From Prevotella sp. P5-50 (GTDB taxonomy: Bacteria > Bacteroidota > Bacteroidia > Bacteroidales > Bacteroidaceae): a DNA stretch of 64,000 bases. Position 1 is the first letter of the stretch; every line of letters starts with the position of its first letter. The stretch covers positions 82,853-146,852 of the forward strand of contig NZ_NPJA01000022.1 in assembly GCF_002251295.1 (NCBI RefSeq), given 5' to 3'. The position numbers were made by a program, and so were the translations under genes. Under the pieces are notes generated by a model that searched no databases, had not been told where the DNA came from, and worked only from the letters and a program-made list of their open reading frames with translations. Shown here in pieces: positions 53,310-62,064 of the stretch.

Positions 53310-54410
53310 TCAAAACCACTTCATCAGCGGTCGCAAGAATGCAACGAGCTCAGCTGCCATTTTCTGGTGTTGCCAGAGTGATGGATGCCATGAAGCGCCA
53401 TAGTATAAATCGCCGGTTTGGGGTGTGAAGTCGAAGCGATAGACCTCGGCGTCACCGCCCTTGCGTGCCTCTGCCACTACTTCATCGAGGATTCGACGGG
53501 CTATGTCGAGCTCTTTGCCATTGAGCATAGAACCGCAAAGATACACTATTTTGGCATGTGGATTGCGTTGGCGCACCTGAGCGAGAAAGCGTTTGTAGGC
53601 TTGTTTAAGCAACTTTGTATCGTAATTGTTGGTGGAGAGGTCATTGGTGCCAAGGTTGATGCACACCAACTGAGGTTGGTAACGGGCAAAATCCCATTTC
53701 TCCGAACGGTCGTAGAGGTTGGTGTAGAGATATTCGGTGGTCATCACATTGTCGGGAGTACCTGTCTTCGGACCGTCATAACTGCGATATACTCCAATGC
53801 CACTGCGTGCCACGACATGCGCTACGGCATCAAGATCACGCGTAGCGATTTGCGCATAGGTGAAATAGTGGTTCTCTGTTTCGTATTCGAAAGGATCGCT
53901 CATCTCGATACTCTCGTTGCCATAACCGCAGGTGATGCTGTTGCCGATAAATTCGATAGTGCGTTGGGGCAATGCAGGGGCTGGCAACAACTTAGCGCCA
54001 GCGTCGAGAACGAAACCACGGAAGTCGGGTTTGAGTTCATAACCTTCTATCACATACATCAATCGCACATCATGACAACCTTGAGGTAAGGCTGTGGCAA
54101 GTGTAACAACCGAATCGCGCTCACCCATGAAACTCACTTTGAAGGGTTCGGCACCATCTATTTGTGCCATGAAATAGCCACTGCGAGGTTTTGCCATCAT
54201 CTTCAACGAGGAGCCGGTAAAGCGCGCAATGATCTGTGTGCCAGGGAAAGTGAAGCGCGGACGCATGGGATTGGAGAAACAGATGCGTCCCACATACTGG
54301 ATGCAACTGTCGGTGGGGTTGATAACTGTGCCTGTTACAGGACGTGTGGTCGATGCCGCAGCCGAAAAGACGGCAACAACTGAGAGCATGAGGAAAACGA
54401 TTCTTTTCAT
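53310..54410 (-). CDS. Carbohydrate esterase, CE2-like SGNH hydrolase
   Basis: A 366-residue secreted enzyme (signal peptide to about A20). Residues 25-145 form a jelly-roll domain (FSNPMRPRFTFPGTQIIARF, GSSLKMMA), then the SGNH domain follows with IEFIGNSITCGYG (S158), LGTNDLST (N256) and GASWHPS (H342). This layout is that of CE2 deacetylases that act on acetylated xylan or glucomannan. It is the first gene of a two-gene unit with the HhH membrane protein. It fits with the xylanase and esterase genes at 30267-34417 as part of hemicellulose use. Confidence 0.88.
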   Translation of the reverse strand: MKRIVFLMLSVVAVFSAAASTTRPVTGTVINPTDSCIQYVGRICFSNPMRPRFTFPGTQIIARFTGSSLKMMAKPRSGYFMAQIDGAEPFKVSFMGERDSVVTLATALPQGCHDVRLMYVIEGYELKPDFRGFVLDAGAKLLPAPALPQRTIEFIGNSITCGYGNESIEMSDPFEYETENHYFTYAQIATRDLDAVAHVVARSGIGVYRSYDGPKTGTPDNVMTTEYLYTNLYDRSEKWDFARYQPQLVCINLGTNDLSTNNYDTKLLKQAYKRFLAQVRQRNPHAKIVYLCGSMLNGKELDIARRILDEVVAEARKGGDAEVYRFDFTPQTGDLYYGASWHPSLWQHQKMAAELVAFLRPLMKWF

Positions 54411-54439
54411 GAACTATAGTATGGTTTTTTGTTATTCGC

Positions 54440-54472
54440 TTTGCAAAATTACAAAAATTATGATTAACTTTG
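54440..54472 (+). promoter_or_regulatory. Promoter of ruvB-coaD-ybeY-lctP-ribD
   Basis: TTTG (54440-54443), 21 bases, TAACTTTG (54465-54472), 23 bases before the ruvB start. Confidence 0.7.
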
Positions 54473-54494
54473 CACCAAAAGCGATAAAAAAACA

Positions 54495-55535
54495 ATGATG
54501 GACGAAGATTTCGACATAAGACAAGAGCAGATCTCAGCATCGGAGAAAGACTATGAAAACGCACTCAGACCACTCTCGTTCGATGATTTCAGCGGACAGA
54601 AACAAGTGGTAGAGAATCTCCGGGTGTTTGTAGAGGCTGCTAAATATAGGGGCGAACCATTGGACCACACCCTGCTCCATGGCCCACCAGGACTGGGTAA
54701 GACCACACTGTCCAATATCATTGCCAATGAATTGGGAGTGGGATTCAAGATTACCAGCGGACCGGTGCTCGACAAACCGGGCGACTTGGCAGGCATCCTG
54801 ACATCGCTCGAAAAAAACGATGTGCTCTTTATTGACGAGATACACCGTCTGTCACCAGTAGTTGAAGAGTATCTATACTCGGCTATGGAGGACTATCGCA
54901 TAGACATCATGATAGACAAAGGACCGTCGGCACGGTCCATACAGATTGACCTCAACCCCTTCACACTCGTGGGGGCTACAACAAGAAGCGGACTCTTGAC
55001 GGCTCCACTGCGCGCACGTTTCGGTATCAACATGCACTTGCAGTATTACCAACCAGAGACGCTACAACGCATTATCACGAGATCGGCATCGATTCTCGGT
55101 GTACCCATCACCGCTGAAGCAGCGGCTGAAATAGCGGGAAGATCGAGAGGTACGCCACGTATCGCCAATGCACTGTTGCGACGAGTGCGCGACTTTGCAC
55201 AGGTGAGAGGCACTGGACGCATCGACACCAATATCACACAGGTGGCATTGACAGCGCTCAACATCGACCAATACGGACTGGACGAGATAGACAACAGACT
55301 GCTGTTGACCATCATCGATAAGTTTAAAGGGGGACCGGTGGGCATCACGACCATTGCTACGGCTATCGGAGAAGATGCAGGAACTGTGGAGGAAGTCTAT
55401 GAACCATTCCTCATCATGGAGGGTTTCATCAAGCGAACACCACGGGGAAGAATGGTCACCGAACTGGCTTACAAGCACTTTGGACGCAACCCCTATACGG
55501 GAAACATCATGGAACCAGGACTCTTTGACGAATAA
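54495..55535 (+). CDS. ruvB: Holliday junction helicase subunit RuvB
   Basis: A 346-residue AAA+ motor. It has [12 protein letters not shown], Walker [11 protein letters not shown], Walker B FIDEIHRL, the [16 protein letters not shown] segment, GATTRSGLL (sensor), the [16 protein letters not shown] arginine-rich part and a winged-helix C-terminus with [10 protein letters not shown]. It drives branch migration with RuvA and RuvC. It starts MMDEDFD; the second Met is equally possible. It heads a five-gene plus-strand run. Confidence 0.97.
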   Translation: MMDEDFDIRQEQISASEKDYENALRPLSFDDFSGQKQVVENLRVFVEAAKYRGEPLDHTLLHGPPGLGKTTLSNIIANELGVGFKITSGPVLDKPGDLAGILTSLEKNDVLFIDEIHRLSPVVEEYLYSAMEDYRIDIMIDKGPSARSIQIDLNPFTLVGATTRSGLLTAPLRARFGINMHLQYYQPETLQRIITRSASILGVPITAEAAAEIAGRSRGTPRIANALLRRVRDFAQVRGTGRIDTNITQVALTALNIDQYGLDEIDNRLLLTIIDKFKGGPVGITTIATAIGEDAGTVEEVYEPFLIMEGFIKRTPRGRMVTELAYKHFGRNPYTGNIMEPGLFDE

Positions 55536-55540
55536 AAACT

Positions 55541-56005
55541 ATGAGAACAGGAATATTTGTGGGAAGCTTCGACCCCTTTACCATCGGACACGACAGCATC
55601 GTCAGACGAAGTGTGGCACTATTTGACAGACTCGTTATCGGCGTAGTGGGCGACCATGTGGGGAAACCTTATATGCAACCGGCGGAAAATCGGATGAAGG
55701 CGATTGCCGAACTCTATGCTGACGAACCACGCATAGAAGTGAAACCATACTACGGACTGGCGGTGGATTTCGCTCGCAACGAGGGGGCGCAGTACATCAT
55801 CAAAGGGGTTAGGTCGGTAAAAGACTTTGAGTATGAACGCGAACAGGCGGACATCAACAGACAAATGAGTGGGGTGGAAACACTGCTGCTATACAGCGAA
55901 CCACAACTTTCGAGCGTTTCTTCAACCATGGTGCGAGAACTGATGCACTTCGGAGTAGATGTTTCTCCTTATCTGCCGAAAGCCAAAACACCAACGAAGC
56001 AATAA
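55541..56005 (+). CDS. coaD: Pantetheine-phosphate adenylyltransferase
   Basis: A 154-residue enzyme starting TGIFVGSFDPFTIGHDSIV (GSFDPxTxGH), with FARNEGAQYIIKGVRSVKDFEYE (the RGLR-like substrate site) and SSVSSTMVREL near the end. It adenylates 4'-phosphopantetheine on the route to coenzyme A. It lies 5 bases after ruvB. Confidence 0.95.
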   Translation: MRTGIFVGSFDPFTIGHDSIVRRSVALFDRLVIGVVGDHVGKPYMQPAENRMKAIAELYADEPRIEVKPYYGLAVDFARNEGAQYIIKGVRSVKDFEYEREQADINRQMSGVETLLLYSEPQLSSVSSTMVRELMHFGVDVSPYLPKAKTPTKQ

Positions 56006-56069
56006 CGCTGGGCAATGAAAATACAGCGTATGACTACAATATACAGATAGAACGAAAATTAAAAACAAT

Positions 56070-56495
56070 ATGATAACATACAACGCAGAAAACGTGAAAT
56101 TCCCGAAAATAAAGCGCCGGGAAACCACAGCATGGATTAAAAGAGTAGCTGCCTCCTATGGAAGAAAGGTGGGAGAGATAGGGTATCTCTTCTGCGATGA
56201 CGAGAAAATACTGGAGGTGAACCGCGAATACCTGCAACACGACTATTATACTGATATCATCACCTTCGACTATGATGAGGATGACATCATCAGCGGAGAC
56301 CTCGTCATATCACTCGACACCGTAAAGAGCAATGCAGAACTCTTCCATAAAAACTATGACGAAGAACTACACCGCGTCATCATACACGGCATCCTACACC
56401 TCTGTGGCATCAACGACAAAGGGCCGGGAGAACGGGAAATCATGGAGGCTGCAGAAAACAAAGCGCTGGCAATGCGAACCGCAGAAGCACAATAG
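56070..56495 (+). CDS. ybeY: Endoribonuclease YbeY
   Basis: A 141-residue metalloprotein. The family motif is read as HGILHLCGINDKGPGER, with the first two histidines conserved but Asp-Lys where most species have Asp-His; Bacteroidetes forms often vary here, to my memory. YFCDDEKILEVNREYLQHDYYTDIITFDY (shortened) is the usual N-terminal part. It trims 16S rRNA ends and aids ribosome quality control. The gap to coaD is 64 bases. Confidence 0.92.
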   Translation: MITYNAENVKFPKIKRRETTAWIKRVAASYGRKVGEIGYLFCDDEKILEVNREYLQHDYYTDIITFDYDEDDIISGDLVISLDTVKSNAELFHKNYDEELHRVIIHGILHLCGINDKGPGEREIMEAAENKALAMRTAEAQ

Positions 56496-56550
56496 CCGAA
56501 AAACGAAACTGTAAATACTTACACACAAATACACTAAAACACTAAAACCT

Positions 56551-58134
56551 ATGACAGCAATTATCGCTATTATCCCCATTATCCTGCTCTTCGTATTGAT
56601 GCTGGGACTGAAAATGCCCGGTCACAAGAGCGCGTTTATCACTTTGGCTGCCACCGTCCTGTTAGCGCTATTCGTGGCGCCAGCAATGGGCATGATGCCA
56701 GAAAAGTTTGCCACTGCCAGTACCTATGCAGTAGTGTGGTGGAGTCTTGTGGAAGGCATACTCAAAGCCGTATTTCCTATACTCATCATCATTCTGATGG
56801 CTATCTACAGCTATAACATACTGGTGGAATCGAAAGAAATAGAAACTATCAAACAGCAGTTCACATCGTTTACAGACGATAAAGGAATACTCGTTCTCAT
56901 GCTTGTATGGGGATTTGGAGGACTTCTCGAAGGTATGGCGGGATTCGGAACGGCTGTGGCTATTCCTGCGGCAATACTTATCGGACTGGGATTCAAACCG
57001 ATGTTCTCGGCACTGGTGGCCCTCATCGGAAACACCGTGGCTACGGGATTCGGTGCTGTGGGAGTGCCGGTAACAACGCTCTGCAACGAAGTGGCACCGG
57101 GCGGATCGGCATCGGCAGAAGCCATTTGCGAGACATCGGCATTCGCTGTGGTACAGCTCTCACCATTGTTCGTCCTGCTGCCGTTTATCATCCTGATGCT
57201 CACCGACCGGAAAGCTTGGGCGAAAAACATTGCACTGGCACTATGGACGGGCATCATATCGGTAGTGGTGCAATATCTCTGCGCACGCTATCTGGGATCG
57301 GAAACTCCTGCTATCATAGGCAGTGTGGCGGCTATCGTGGCTATCATCATCTATGCTAAACTCTTTGGGAAGAAGAAGGAACATCGTGAGAACGAACGAC
57401 ACTTCACACTCGGAGAGACCTTCCGCGCATGGAGCGTATATCTCTTTATCCTTGTGTTTATCCTTGTCAGCGGTGCACTATGCCCACCAGTCAACGATTT
57501 CCTCAAAACACATCTCGTATCGAAAGTGCCGCTGCCGGTCATCGGATCGACGTTCAAATTCGGATGGATATCCAATGCTGGACTCATGCTCTTCTTAGGT
57601 GCTACCATCGGTGGAATGATACAAGGACTTTCTTTACGCAAGTTGATGATAGTGCTTGCACGTACTACCATCAACCTGCAGAAAACGGTGGTGACCATCG
57701 TTTCACTCATCGCATTGGCATCGGTCATGAACTATAGCGGCATGATAGGGGCTATTGCGGCAGGACTCGTGGCACTGACTGGATCGTTCTATTCATTCTT
57801 TGCACCACTCATCGGCGCTATCGGAACATTCGTTACAGGATCTGATACCTCGTCGAATATACTTTTCGCAAAACTACAAGCCAATGTGGCAGGACAGTTG
57901 GGCATGACGGGCACATCGTCATTCTATGGCATCTCTGGCACGGAAAGCAACTGGCTCGTCGCTGCAAATACCACTGGTGCAACTGGTGGAAAGATGATTT
58001 CACCACAAAGTATCGCTATTGCTACTGCATCGTGTGATATGCAAGGAAAGGACGGAGAGATTATGCTTTCGGCTATTCCCTATGCGGTGGTATATATCAT
58101 ACTCGGAGGACTCATGGTCTATTTCGGTATTTAA
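56551..58134 (+). CDS. lctP: L-lactate permease (LctP family)
   Basis: A 527-residue inner-membrane protein with about 12-14 hydrophobic segments. Typical are FGGLLEGMAGFGTAVAIPAAIL, LIGNTVATGFGAVGVPV, and late in the protein VTGSDTSSNILFAKLQ and SFYGISGTESNWLVAANTTGA with GGKMISPQSIAIA. The family takes up lactate or glycolate with protons. Lactate dehydrogenase genes are not in the window. It lies between ybeY and ribD on the same strand with small gaps, probably co-transcribed by chance. Confidence 0.92.
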   Translation: MTAIIAIIPIILLFVLMLGLKMPGHKSAFITLAATVLLALFVAPAMGMMPEKFATASTYAVVWWSLVEGILKAVFPILIIILMAIYSYNILVESKEIETIKQQFTSFTDDKGILVLMLVWGFGGLLEGMAGFGTAVAIPAAILIGLGFKPMFSALVALIGNTVATGFGAVGVPVTTLCNEVAPGGSASAEAICETSAFAVVQLSPLFVLLPFIILMLTDRKAWAKNIALALWTGIISVVVQYLCARYLGSETPAIIGSVAAIVAIIIYAKLFGKKKEHRENERHFTLGETFRAWSVYLFILVFILVSGALCPPVNDFLKTHLVSKVPLPVIGSTFKFGWISNAGLMLFLGATIGGMIQGLSLRKLMIVLARTTINLQKTVVTIVSLIALASVMNYSGMIGAIAAGLVALTGSFYSFFAPLIGAIGTFVTGSDTSSNILFAKLQANVAGQLGMTGTSSFYGISGTESNWLVAANTTGATGGKMISPQSIAIATASCDMQGKDGEIMLSAIPYAVVYIILGGLMVYFGI

Positions 58135-58195
58135 TCTGGATGACATAACATACGGACACGGCCTACAACAAGACAACATACACCTATTTATATAT

Positions 58196-59167
58196 ATGGA
58201 ACACGACAACAAGCAACCGGTTTGGACGGACGACGACGTGAAATATATGCGGCGTTGCATACAACTGGCAGAGAACGGACTGCTATCCACACGACCTAAC
58301 CCGATGGTGGGTGCGGTGATTACAGCACGCGGAAGAATCATTGGAGAGGGCTATCACGTGAGATGCGGACAAGGTCATGCTGAAGTGAATGCCTTTGCTT
58401 CTGTACGTCAAGACGACGAACCGTTGCTCAAAGAGGCAACCGTCTATGTGTCGCTCGAACCCTGCTCACACTGGGGCAAGACGCCACCTTGCGCCGATCT
58501 GATTATCAGCAAAGGGGTGAAGCGCGTTGTGGTGGGCATCATCGACCCATTTGCCCAAGTGCAAGGACGGGGCATCAGAAAGTTGCGTGAAGCTGGAATA
58601 AAGGTGGAAGTGGGATTGTTGGAGGATGAGTGTTGGTGGCTCAACAGGCGATTCTTTACTTATCATGCCCAACAACGACCATACATCATCCTGAAATGGG
58701 CACAGACGGGCGATGGATTTATCGATGACCATTACCACCCAGTAATGATTTCCAATCCGCAAACGCAAATGCTTTCACACAAACTGAGATCGGAGGAAAT
58801 GGCTATATTGGTGGGACATACCACTGCTGAGCGCGACAAACCGGCTCTCAACGTGCGACACTGGACAGGACAAGATCCGAAGCGCATCATTCTAACCCAT
58901 GCACGCCCACTGCAACAACTCATAGATGATCTTCATCAACAGGGCATCCAGTCGCTCATCGTGGAAGGTGGAAGAAAGACATTGGAAAGTTTCATAAAAG
59001 CGGGATTATGGGACGAAATACGGAGAGAGCTATCGCCCATGACCATTGGAGACGGTACTCCTGCTCCCCATTTGCCTGCCGACATCGCCATTGTCAGCCA
59101 TCACCATTATGCCGACAACACCATCACCGTCTATCGCCGCAAACAACATAAAGGCTCACAAGCATAA
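58196..59167 (+). CDS. ribD: Bifunctional riboflavin biosynthesis protein RibD
   Basis: A 323-residue protein when started at the ATG at 58196 (MEHDNKQPVWTDDDVKYM); the frame further upstream overlaps the permease gene. The deaminase half has RPNPMVGAV, GHAEVNAF and the zinc motif PCSHWGKTPPC; the reductase half has PYIILKWAQTGDGFID, LVGHTTAERDKP and SLIVEGGRKTLESF. It deaminates and then reduces the pyrimidine made from GTP on the way to riboflavin. It ends the plus-strand run, followed by a perfect terminator. Confidence 0.95.
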   Translation: MEHDNKQPVWTDDDVKYMRRCIQLAENGLLSTRPNPMVGAVITARGRIIGEGYHVRCGQGHAEVNAFASVRQDDEPLLKEATVYVSLEPCSHWGKTPPCADLIISKGVKRVVVGIIDPFAQVQGRGIRKLREAGIKVEVGLLEDECWWLNRRFFTYHAQQRPYIILKWAQTGDGFIDDHYHPVMISNPQTQMLSHKLRSEEMAILVGHTTAERDKPALNVRHWTGQDPKRIILTHARPLQQLIDDLHQQGIQSLIVEGGRKTLESFIKAGLWDEIRRELSPMTIGDGTPAPHLPADIAIVSHHHYADNTITVYRRKQHKGSQA

Positions 59168-59180
59168 TCAGGCTACTACA

Positions 59181-59222
59181 TAACACGTGCAGGGATTCCT
59201 TTCAGAATCCCTGCACGTGTTA
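59181..59222. terminator. Perfect 18-bp bidirectional terminator
   Basis: TAACACGTGCAGGGATTC pairs with GAATCCCTGCACGTGTTA around CTTTCA. It separates the converging ribD (+) and ATPase (-) genes. Confidence 0.88.
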
Positions 59223-59236
59223 TAATAGTTTCTCGC

Positions 59237-60562
59237 TCAACATTTATTGAAAATATTCTTGATGGCATAAAGTGGATAGACCCTGATGTCATCATAACTA
59301 CAGAAATTTTCAAGTGATGTACGGATTCCATAGTCAATGTCTTTCTGGTGAAGAAAATAACGCATACTTTGCATAGAACCTTTGATACCCGATTTAACTT
59401 CTATTGGACGTATCTTATCAGCAAGTTGTACTACGTAATCCACTTCAGCATTGCTGCCACTCTTCTCCCGATGCCAACAGAAAAGTGATTTTGGTTCGTA
59501 ACAAGAGGATGATTTGACTATTTCGTTACCAACGAAAGTTTCTGCGATGGCACCACGATTTACAACTTGTATGTCAGTAGTGGATAGAATATCTGAAAGG
59601 TCTAAACCTAAAAGACATTGCAACAATCCAGTATCAAGGAATATCATACGACGATATTTTTCATTGATTTCTGCTCCCAAAGGTATTCCGTTGGCAGACG
59701 TATGGGTTACTGGATATACAAGTCCGGCAAGGATAAGAGTTTCAAGTGCTGTTTTAATCTGCTCGCTGTTTCCATCGCAGTTCACCTTGCTATATACGAA
59801 TTTGCCAAGCCCTTGCTCGGCAACAGAACGGAATACGGCATCAATACGAACAGACGGGACACGCTGGCGATACTTTACAAAATCATCTCTAAACGACTGT
59901 ATCAGGTCGCGCAATAGGTGCTGACACTCTTGCAAATTACCATCTTGACAATATCTGGATACCACAGCGGGCATTCCTCCCATAATCAGGAACAACCGCA
60001 ATTTGCGCACGGCTTGCTCATGTATAGGTTCTGGAAGTGGATTAAATGGATTTGCTTTGGCTATCACACTTGCCAACATCTCATCACCCGTAGCCCACAA
60101 AAACTCCTCGTAAGAAAATGGATACATAAAGATACTTCTTATTCTTCCAACTCCATAGGATGGTAACGATTCTAAAGCAAACTCCAAAAGAGAGCCTGCC
60201 GCTATTAGATGTTGTTCTGGATACTTTTCATAAAAGTATCTTAAACGATTAATTGCTTGTGGGCATGCTTGTATCTCATCGAAAAACAAAAGGGTTTTGC
60301 CTGCAATAATTGGCTGATGAAGCTGTATTGACAACAATTGGCAGATCTCTTGTGGTGAATAAGTTCCGTCAAACATATAATGTATGTCAGGCCGTTCATT
60401 GAAATCCACTTCTGCAAAGTTATCAAATTGCTCCGAAAGATGCCGTACTGCAGTTGTTTTTCCAACTTGTCTTGCTCCTCGCAATAGCAGAGGTTTTCGG
60501 TCTGTTTGCTTTGCCCAGTTCTGAAGTTCTTTGTCTATATATCGTTTGTTATATTTAGCCAT
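59237..60562 (-). CDS. AAA-type ATPase with DUF4143 nuclease-like C-terminus
   Basis: A 441-residue ATP-binding protein of the AAA_14/DUF4143 family. Walker A is GARQVGKTT (29-37), Walker B is LLFFDE (91-96), then AAGSLLEFAL and VGRIRSIFMYPFSYEEFL, typical of the family. The C-terminal part has AEVDYVVQL (D375) and RPIEVKSG (E388, K390), the D...ExK pattern of PD-(D/E)XK nucleases. The cellular role of the family is poorly known; DNA handling, mobile elements and defence have been suggested. It stands alone, with a TATCTTTG box at 60590-60597 and five 33-bp repeats upstream. A truncated relative lies at 27744. Confidence 0.85.
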   Translation of the reverse strand: MAKYNKRYIDKELQNWAKQTDRKPLLLRGARQVGKTTAVRHLSEQFDNFAEVDFNERPDIHYMFDGTYSPQEICQLLSIQLHQPIIAGKTLLFFDEIQACPQAINRLRYFYEKYPEQHLIAAGSLLEFALESLPSYGVGRIRSIFMYPFSYEEFLWATGDEMLASVIAKANPFNPLPEPIHEQAVRKLRLFLIMGGMPAVVSRYCQDGNLQECQHLLRDLIQSFRDDFVKYRQRVPSVRIDAVFRSVAEQGLGKFVYSKVNCDGNSEQIKTALETLILAGLVYPVTHTSANGIPLGAEINEKYRRMIFLDTGLLQCLLGLDLSDILSTTDIQVVNRGAIAETFVGNEIVKSSSCYEPKSLFCWHREKSGSNAEVDYVVQLADKIRPIEVKSGIKGSMQSMRYFLHQKDIDYGIRTSLENFCSYDDIRVYPLYAIKNIFNKC

Positions 60563-60589
60563 ATCCTATATGTTACTGGTTTTCAGTCG

Positions 60590-60597
60590 CAAAGATA
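60590..60597 (-). promoter_or_regulatory. Promoter -7 box of the ATPase gene
   Basis: TATCTTTG on the minus strand, about 28 bases before the start codon at 60562. No TTTG -33 box; the first 33-bp repeat unit lies just upstream. Confidence 0.5.
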
Positions 60598-60609
60598 CCA
60601 CTTTTTTAT

Positions 60610-60771
60610 GAAATTAAGAATCAAGAATTGGTTAAATTTTATAAAATTAGGGGCTAAGAATCACTCAAATCAGAGAAAATTAGGGGCTAAAAGCTGCCCA
60701 AACCTTATAAAATTAGGGGCTAAGAATCACTCAAATCAGAGAAAATTAGGGGCTAAGAACAGAATTAAGAC
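60610..60771. repeat. 33-bp direct repeats, 5 units, upstream of the ATPase gene
   Basis: AAAATTAGGGGCTAA begins at 60643, 60676, 60709 and 60742, each exactly 33 bases apart; a degenerate unit starts at 60610. Units 1 and 3 are identical over all 33 bases (ending atcactcaaatcagag), while units 0 and 2 end in ttat, so a 66-bp doublet was duplicated. The array fills the 210-bp gap between the ATPase and the HAD gene. Confidence 0.92.
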
Positions 60772-60772
60772 A

Positions 60773-61561
60773 TTAGATAATGCCATAATGGCGAAGCGCC
60801 AAAAGGATGCCATCATCATCTACACTTGTAGTAACATAAGTAGCAACAGCCTTCAATTCGGGGATGGCATTACCCATGGCGATGCCTGTTCCAGCCTTGA
60901 GAATAATGCTCATATCGTTGCCACCGTCACCGAAAGCGATGGTGTGGTTCATATCTATACCTTCTGCCTCTGCCATGGCGATGAGCCCTTTGCCTTTGTC
61001 AGCATCGCAATGGGTAATGTCGGTAAACTCCGGATGCCATCTGCCCGACACACAATGGGGCACTTGGGGCATGAGCAACGACTCATGGTGGGCATCAAAG
61101 AATGCCGACAACTGATAGACAGGTTCTTCCATAGCCACGTCAAGGGGCGTATCGTAGTCGATATTGGTCACCGCAAGGTCGTGTTCAAAGATACGTGCAA
61201 TACACTCTTTGCTATTGAATGGCACCATGCGTGACTCGGTACAAACGAGACAAGCATCGTCATTCTGACGACAATCGTTGAGAATCAAATCCACATCGGC
61301 AGGGGCTATAGGCACACGACGAACGGTGCGCTTGCCTACAAAGCAATGTGCTCCGTTGGTAGTGATATAGCCGTCAATGAGATGTTCGATAGGTTTGAGA
61401 TTGTTGAGAATATAATAGGGACGTCCCGTAGAAATATAGATGCGTGCACCATTGGCCTTAGCCTGTGTGAGGGCAAGGATGGTAGATGGTGGTATCTGGT
61501 GGGTTTTGAAACTAACGAGAGTACCGTCGATATCGAAGAAAAGGGCATATTGATGATCCAT
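60773..61561 (-). CDS. HAD-superfamily sugar-phosphatase-type hydrolase (Cof-like)
   Basis: A 262-residue protein started at the ATG at 61561 (MDHQYALFFDIDGTLVSF); an upstream TTG would add three residues. The marks are DIDGTLVSF (nucleophile), YISTGRP (motif II), a C2-type cap, KGKGLIAMAEAEGI (motif III Lys) and IAFGDGGNDMSIILKAGTGIAMGNA (motif IV). Cof-type HADs remove phosphate from sugars, flavin precursors or similar. RibD is near, but on the other side of a terminator, so a role in flavin synthesis is only a guess. It follows argS and the RNase H gene on the same strand. Confidence 0.85.
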   Translation of the reverse strand: MDHQYALFFDIDGTLVSFKTHQIPPSTILALTQAKANGARIYISTGRPYYILNNLKPIEHLIDGYITTNGAHCFVGKRTVRRVPIAPADVDLILNDCRQNDDACLVCTESRMVPFNSKECIARIFEHDLAVTNIDYDTPLDVAMEEPVYQLSAFFDAHHESLLMPQVPHCVSGRWHPEFTDITHCDADKGKGLIAMAEAEGIDMNHTIAFGDGGNDMSIILKAGTGIAMGNAIPELKAVATYVTTSVDDDGILLALRHYGII

Positions 61562-61602
61562 GAAATACAATCTTTATATTGTGAAACTAGTGGGTAAGAG
61601 GT

Positions 61603-62061
61603 TTATTTCCTACCGAAATCGGCAGGAACCTCACCCCATTTCTTGGTTTCCCACTTGATGATGGGGTTCGTCCAAGTATGTGTATTCAACCAACGCTCAG
61701 CGCGCTGGATAATCTGATAAAGTGGTTCTGTCTGTGGTGTGCGCTCAAGTTTGGTCTTACACTGGCGTTTCTTCACCCAAAGAATGGCATTGTAAGAATC
61801 ACTATAAATGGTTTTTTGCGTTTGTCCTTGCTGTTGCATGAGTGCGAGTGCATGGACTATGGCGAGAAATTCACCGATATTGTTGGTGCCTTTCATCGGA
61901 CCGAAATGGAACACACGGGCACCTGTAGCTAAGTCGATGGCCTGATATTCCATCGGACCGGGATTTCCGGAACAGGCAGCATCGACGGCCCACGCGTCTG
62001 CCGTCACCTCAAGAGGCAACGGCAGAACGGTGTCGTTTCGATAGTCGGGAGGGTTCTGCAT
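61603..62061 (-). CDS. rnhA: Ribonuclease H
   Basis: A 152-residue RNase H fold. The four acidic residues are in WAVDAACSGNPGP (D27), NNIGEFLAI (E64), IYSDSYNAI (D88) and VPADFGRK (D148). It cuts RNA in RNA-DNA hybrids. The N-terminus lacks the caulimovirus-type RNA-binding domain that some Bacteroidetes forms have. The basic handle helix has ILWVKKRQCKTKLER. It lies 3 bases after argS, so the two are coupled. Confidence 0.85.
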   Translation of the reverse strand: MQNPPDYRNDTVLPLPLEVTADAWAVDAACSGNPGPMEYQAIDLATGARVFHFGPMKGTNNIGEFLAIVHALALMQQQGQTQKTIYSDSYNAILWVKKRQCKTKLERTPQTEPLYQIIQRAERWLNTHTWTNPIIKWETKKWGEVPADFGRK

Positions 62062-62064
62062 GGG

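Noticed and set aside
60506..61234. 242-codon plus-strand frame with 11-residue repeats (KLGAKNHSNQR)
   Set aside because: The 33-bp period happens to be a multiple of three. The rest is antisense to the HAD gene, which has clear motifs.
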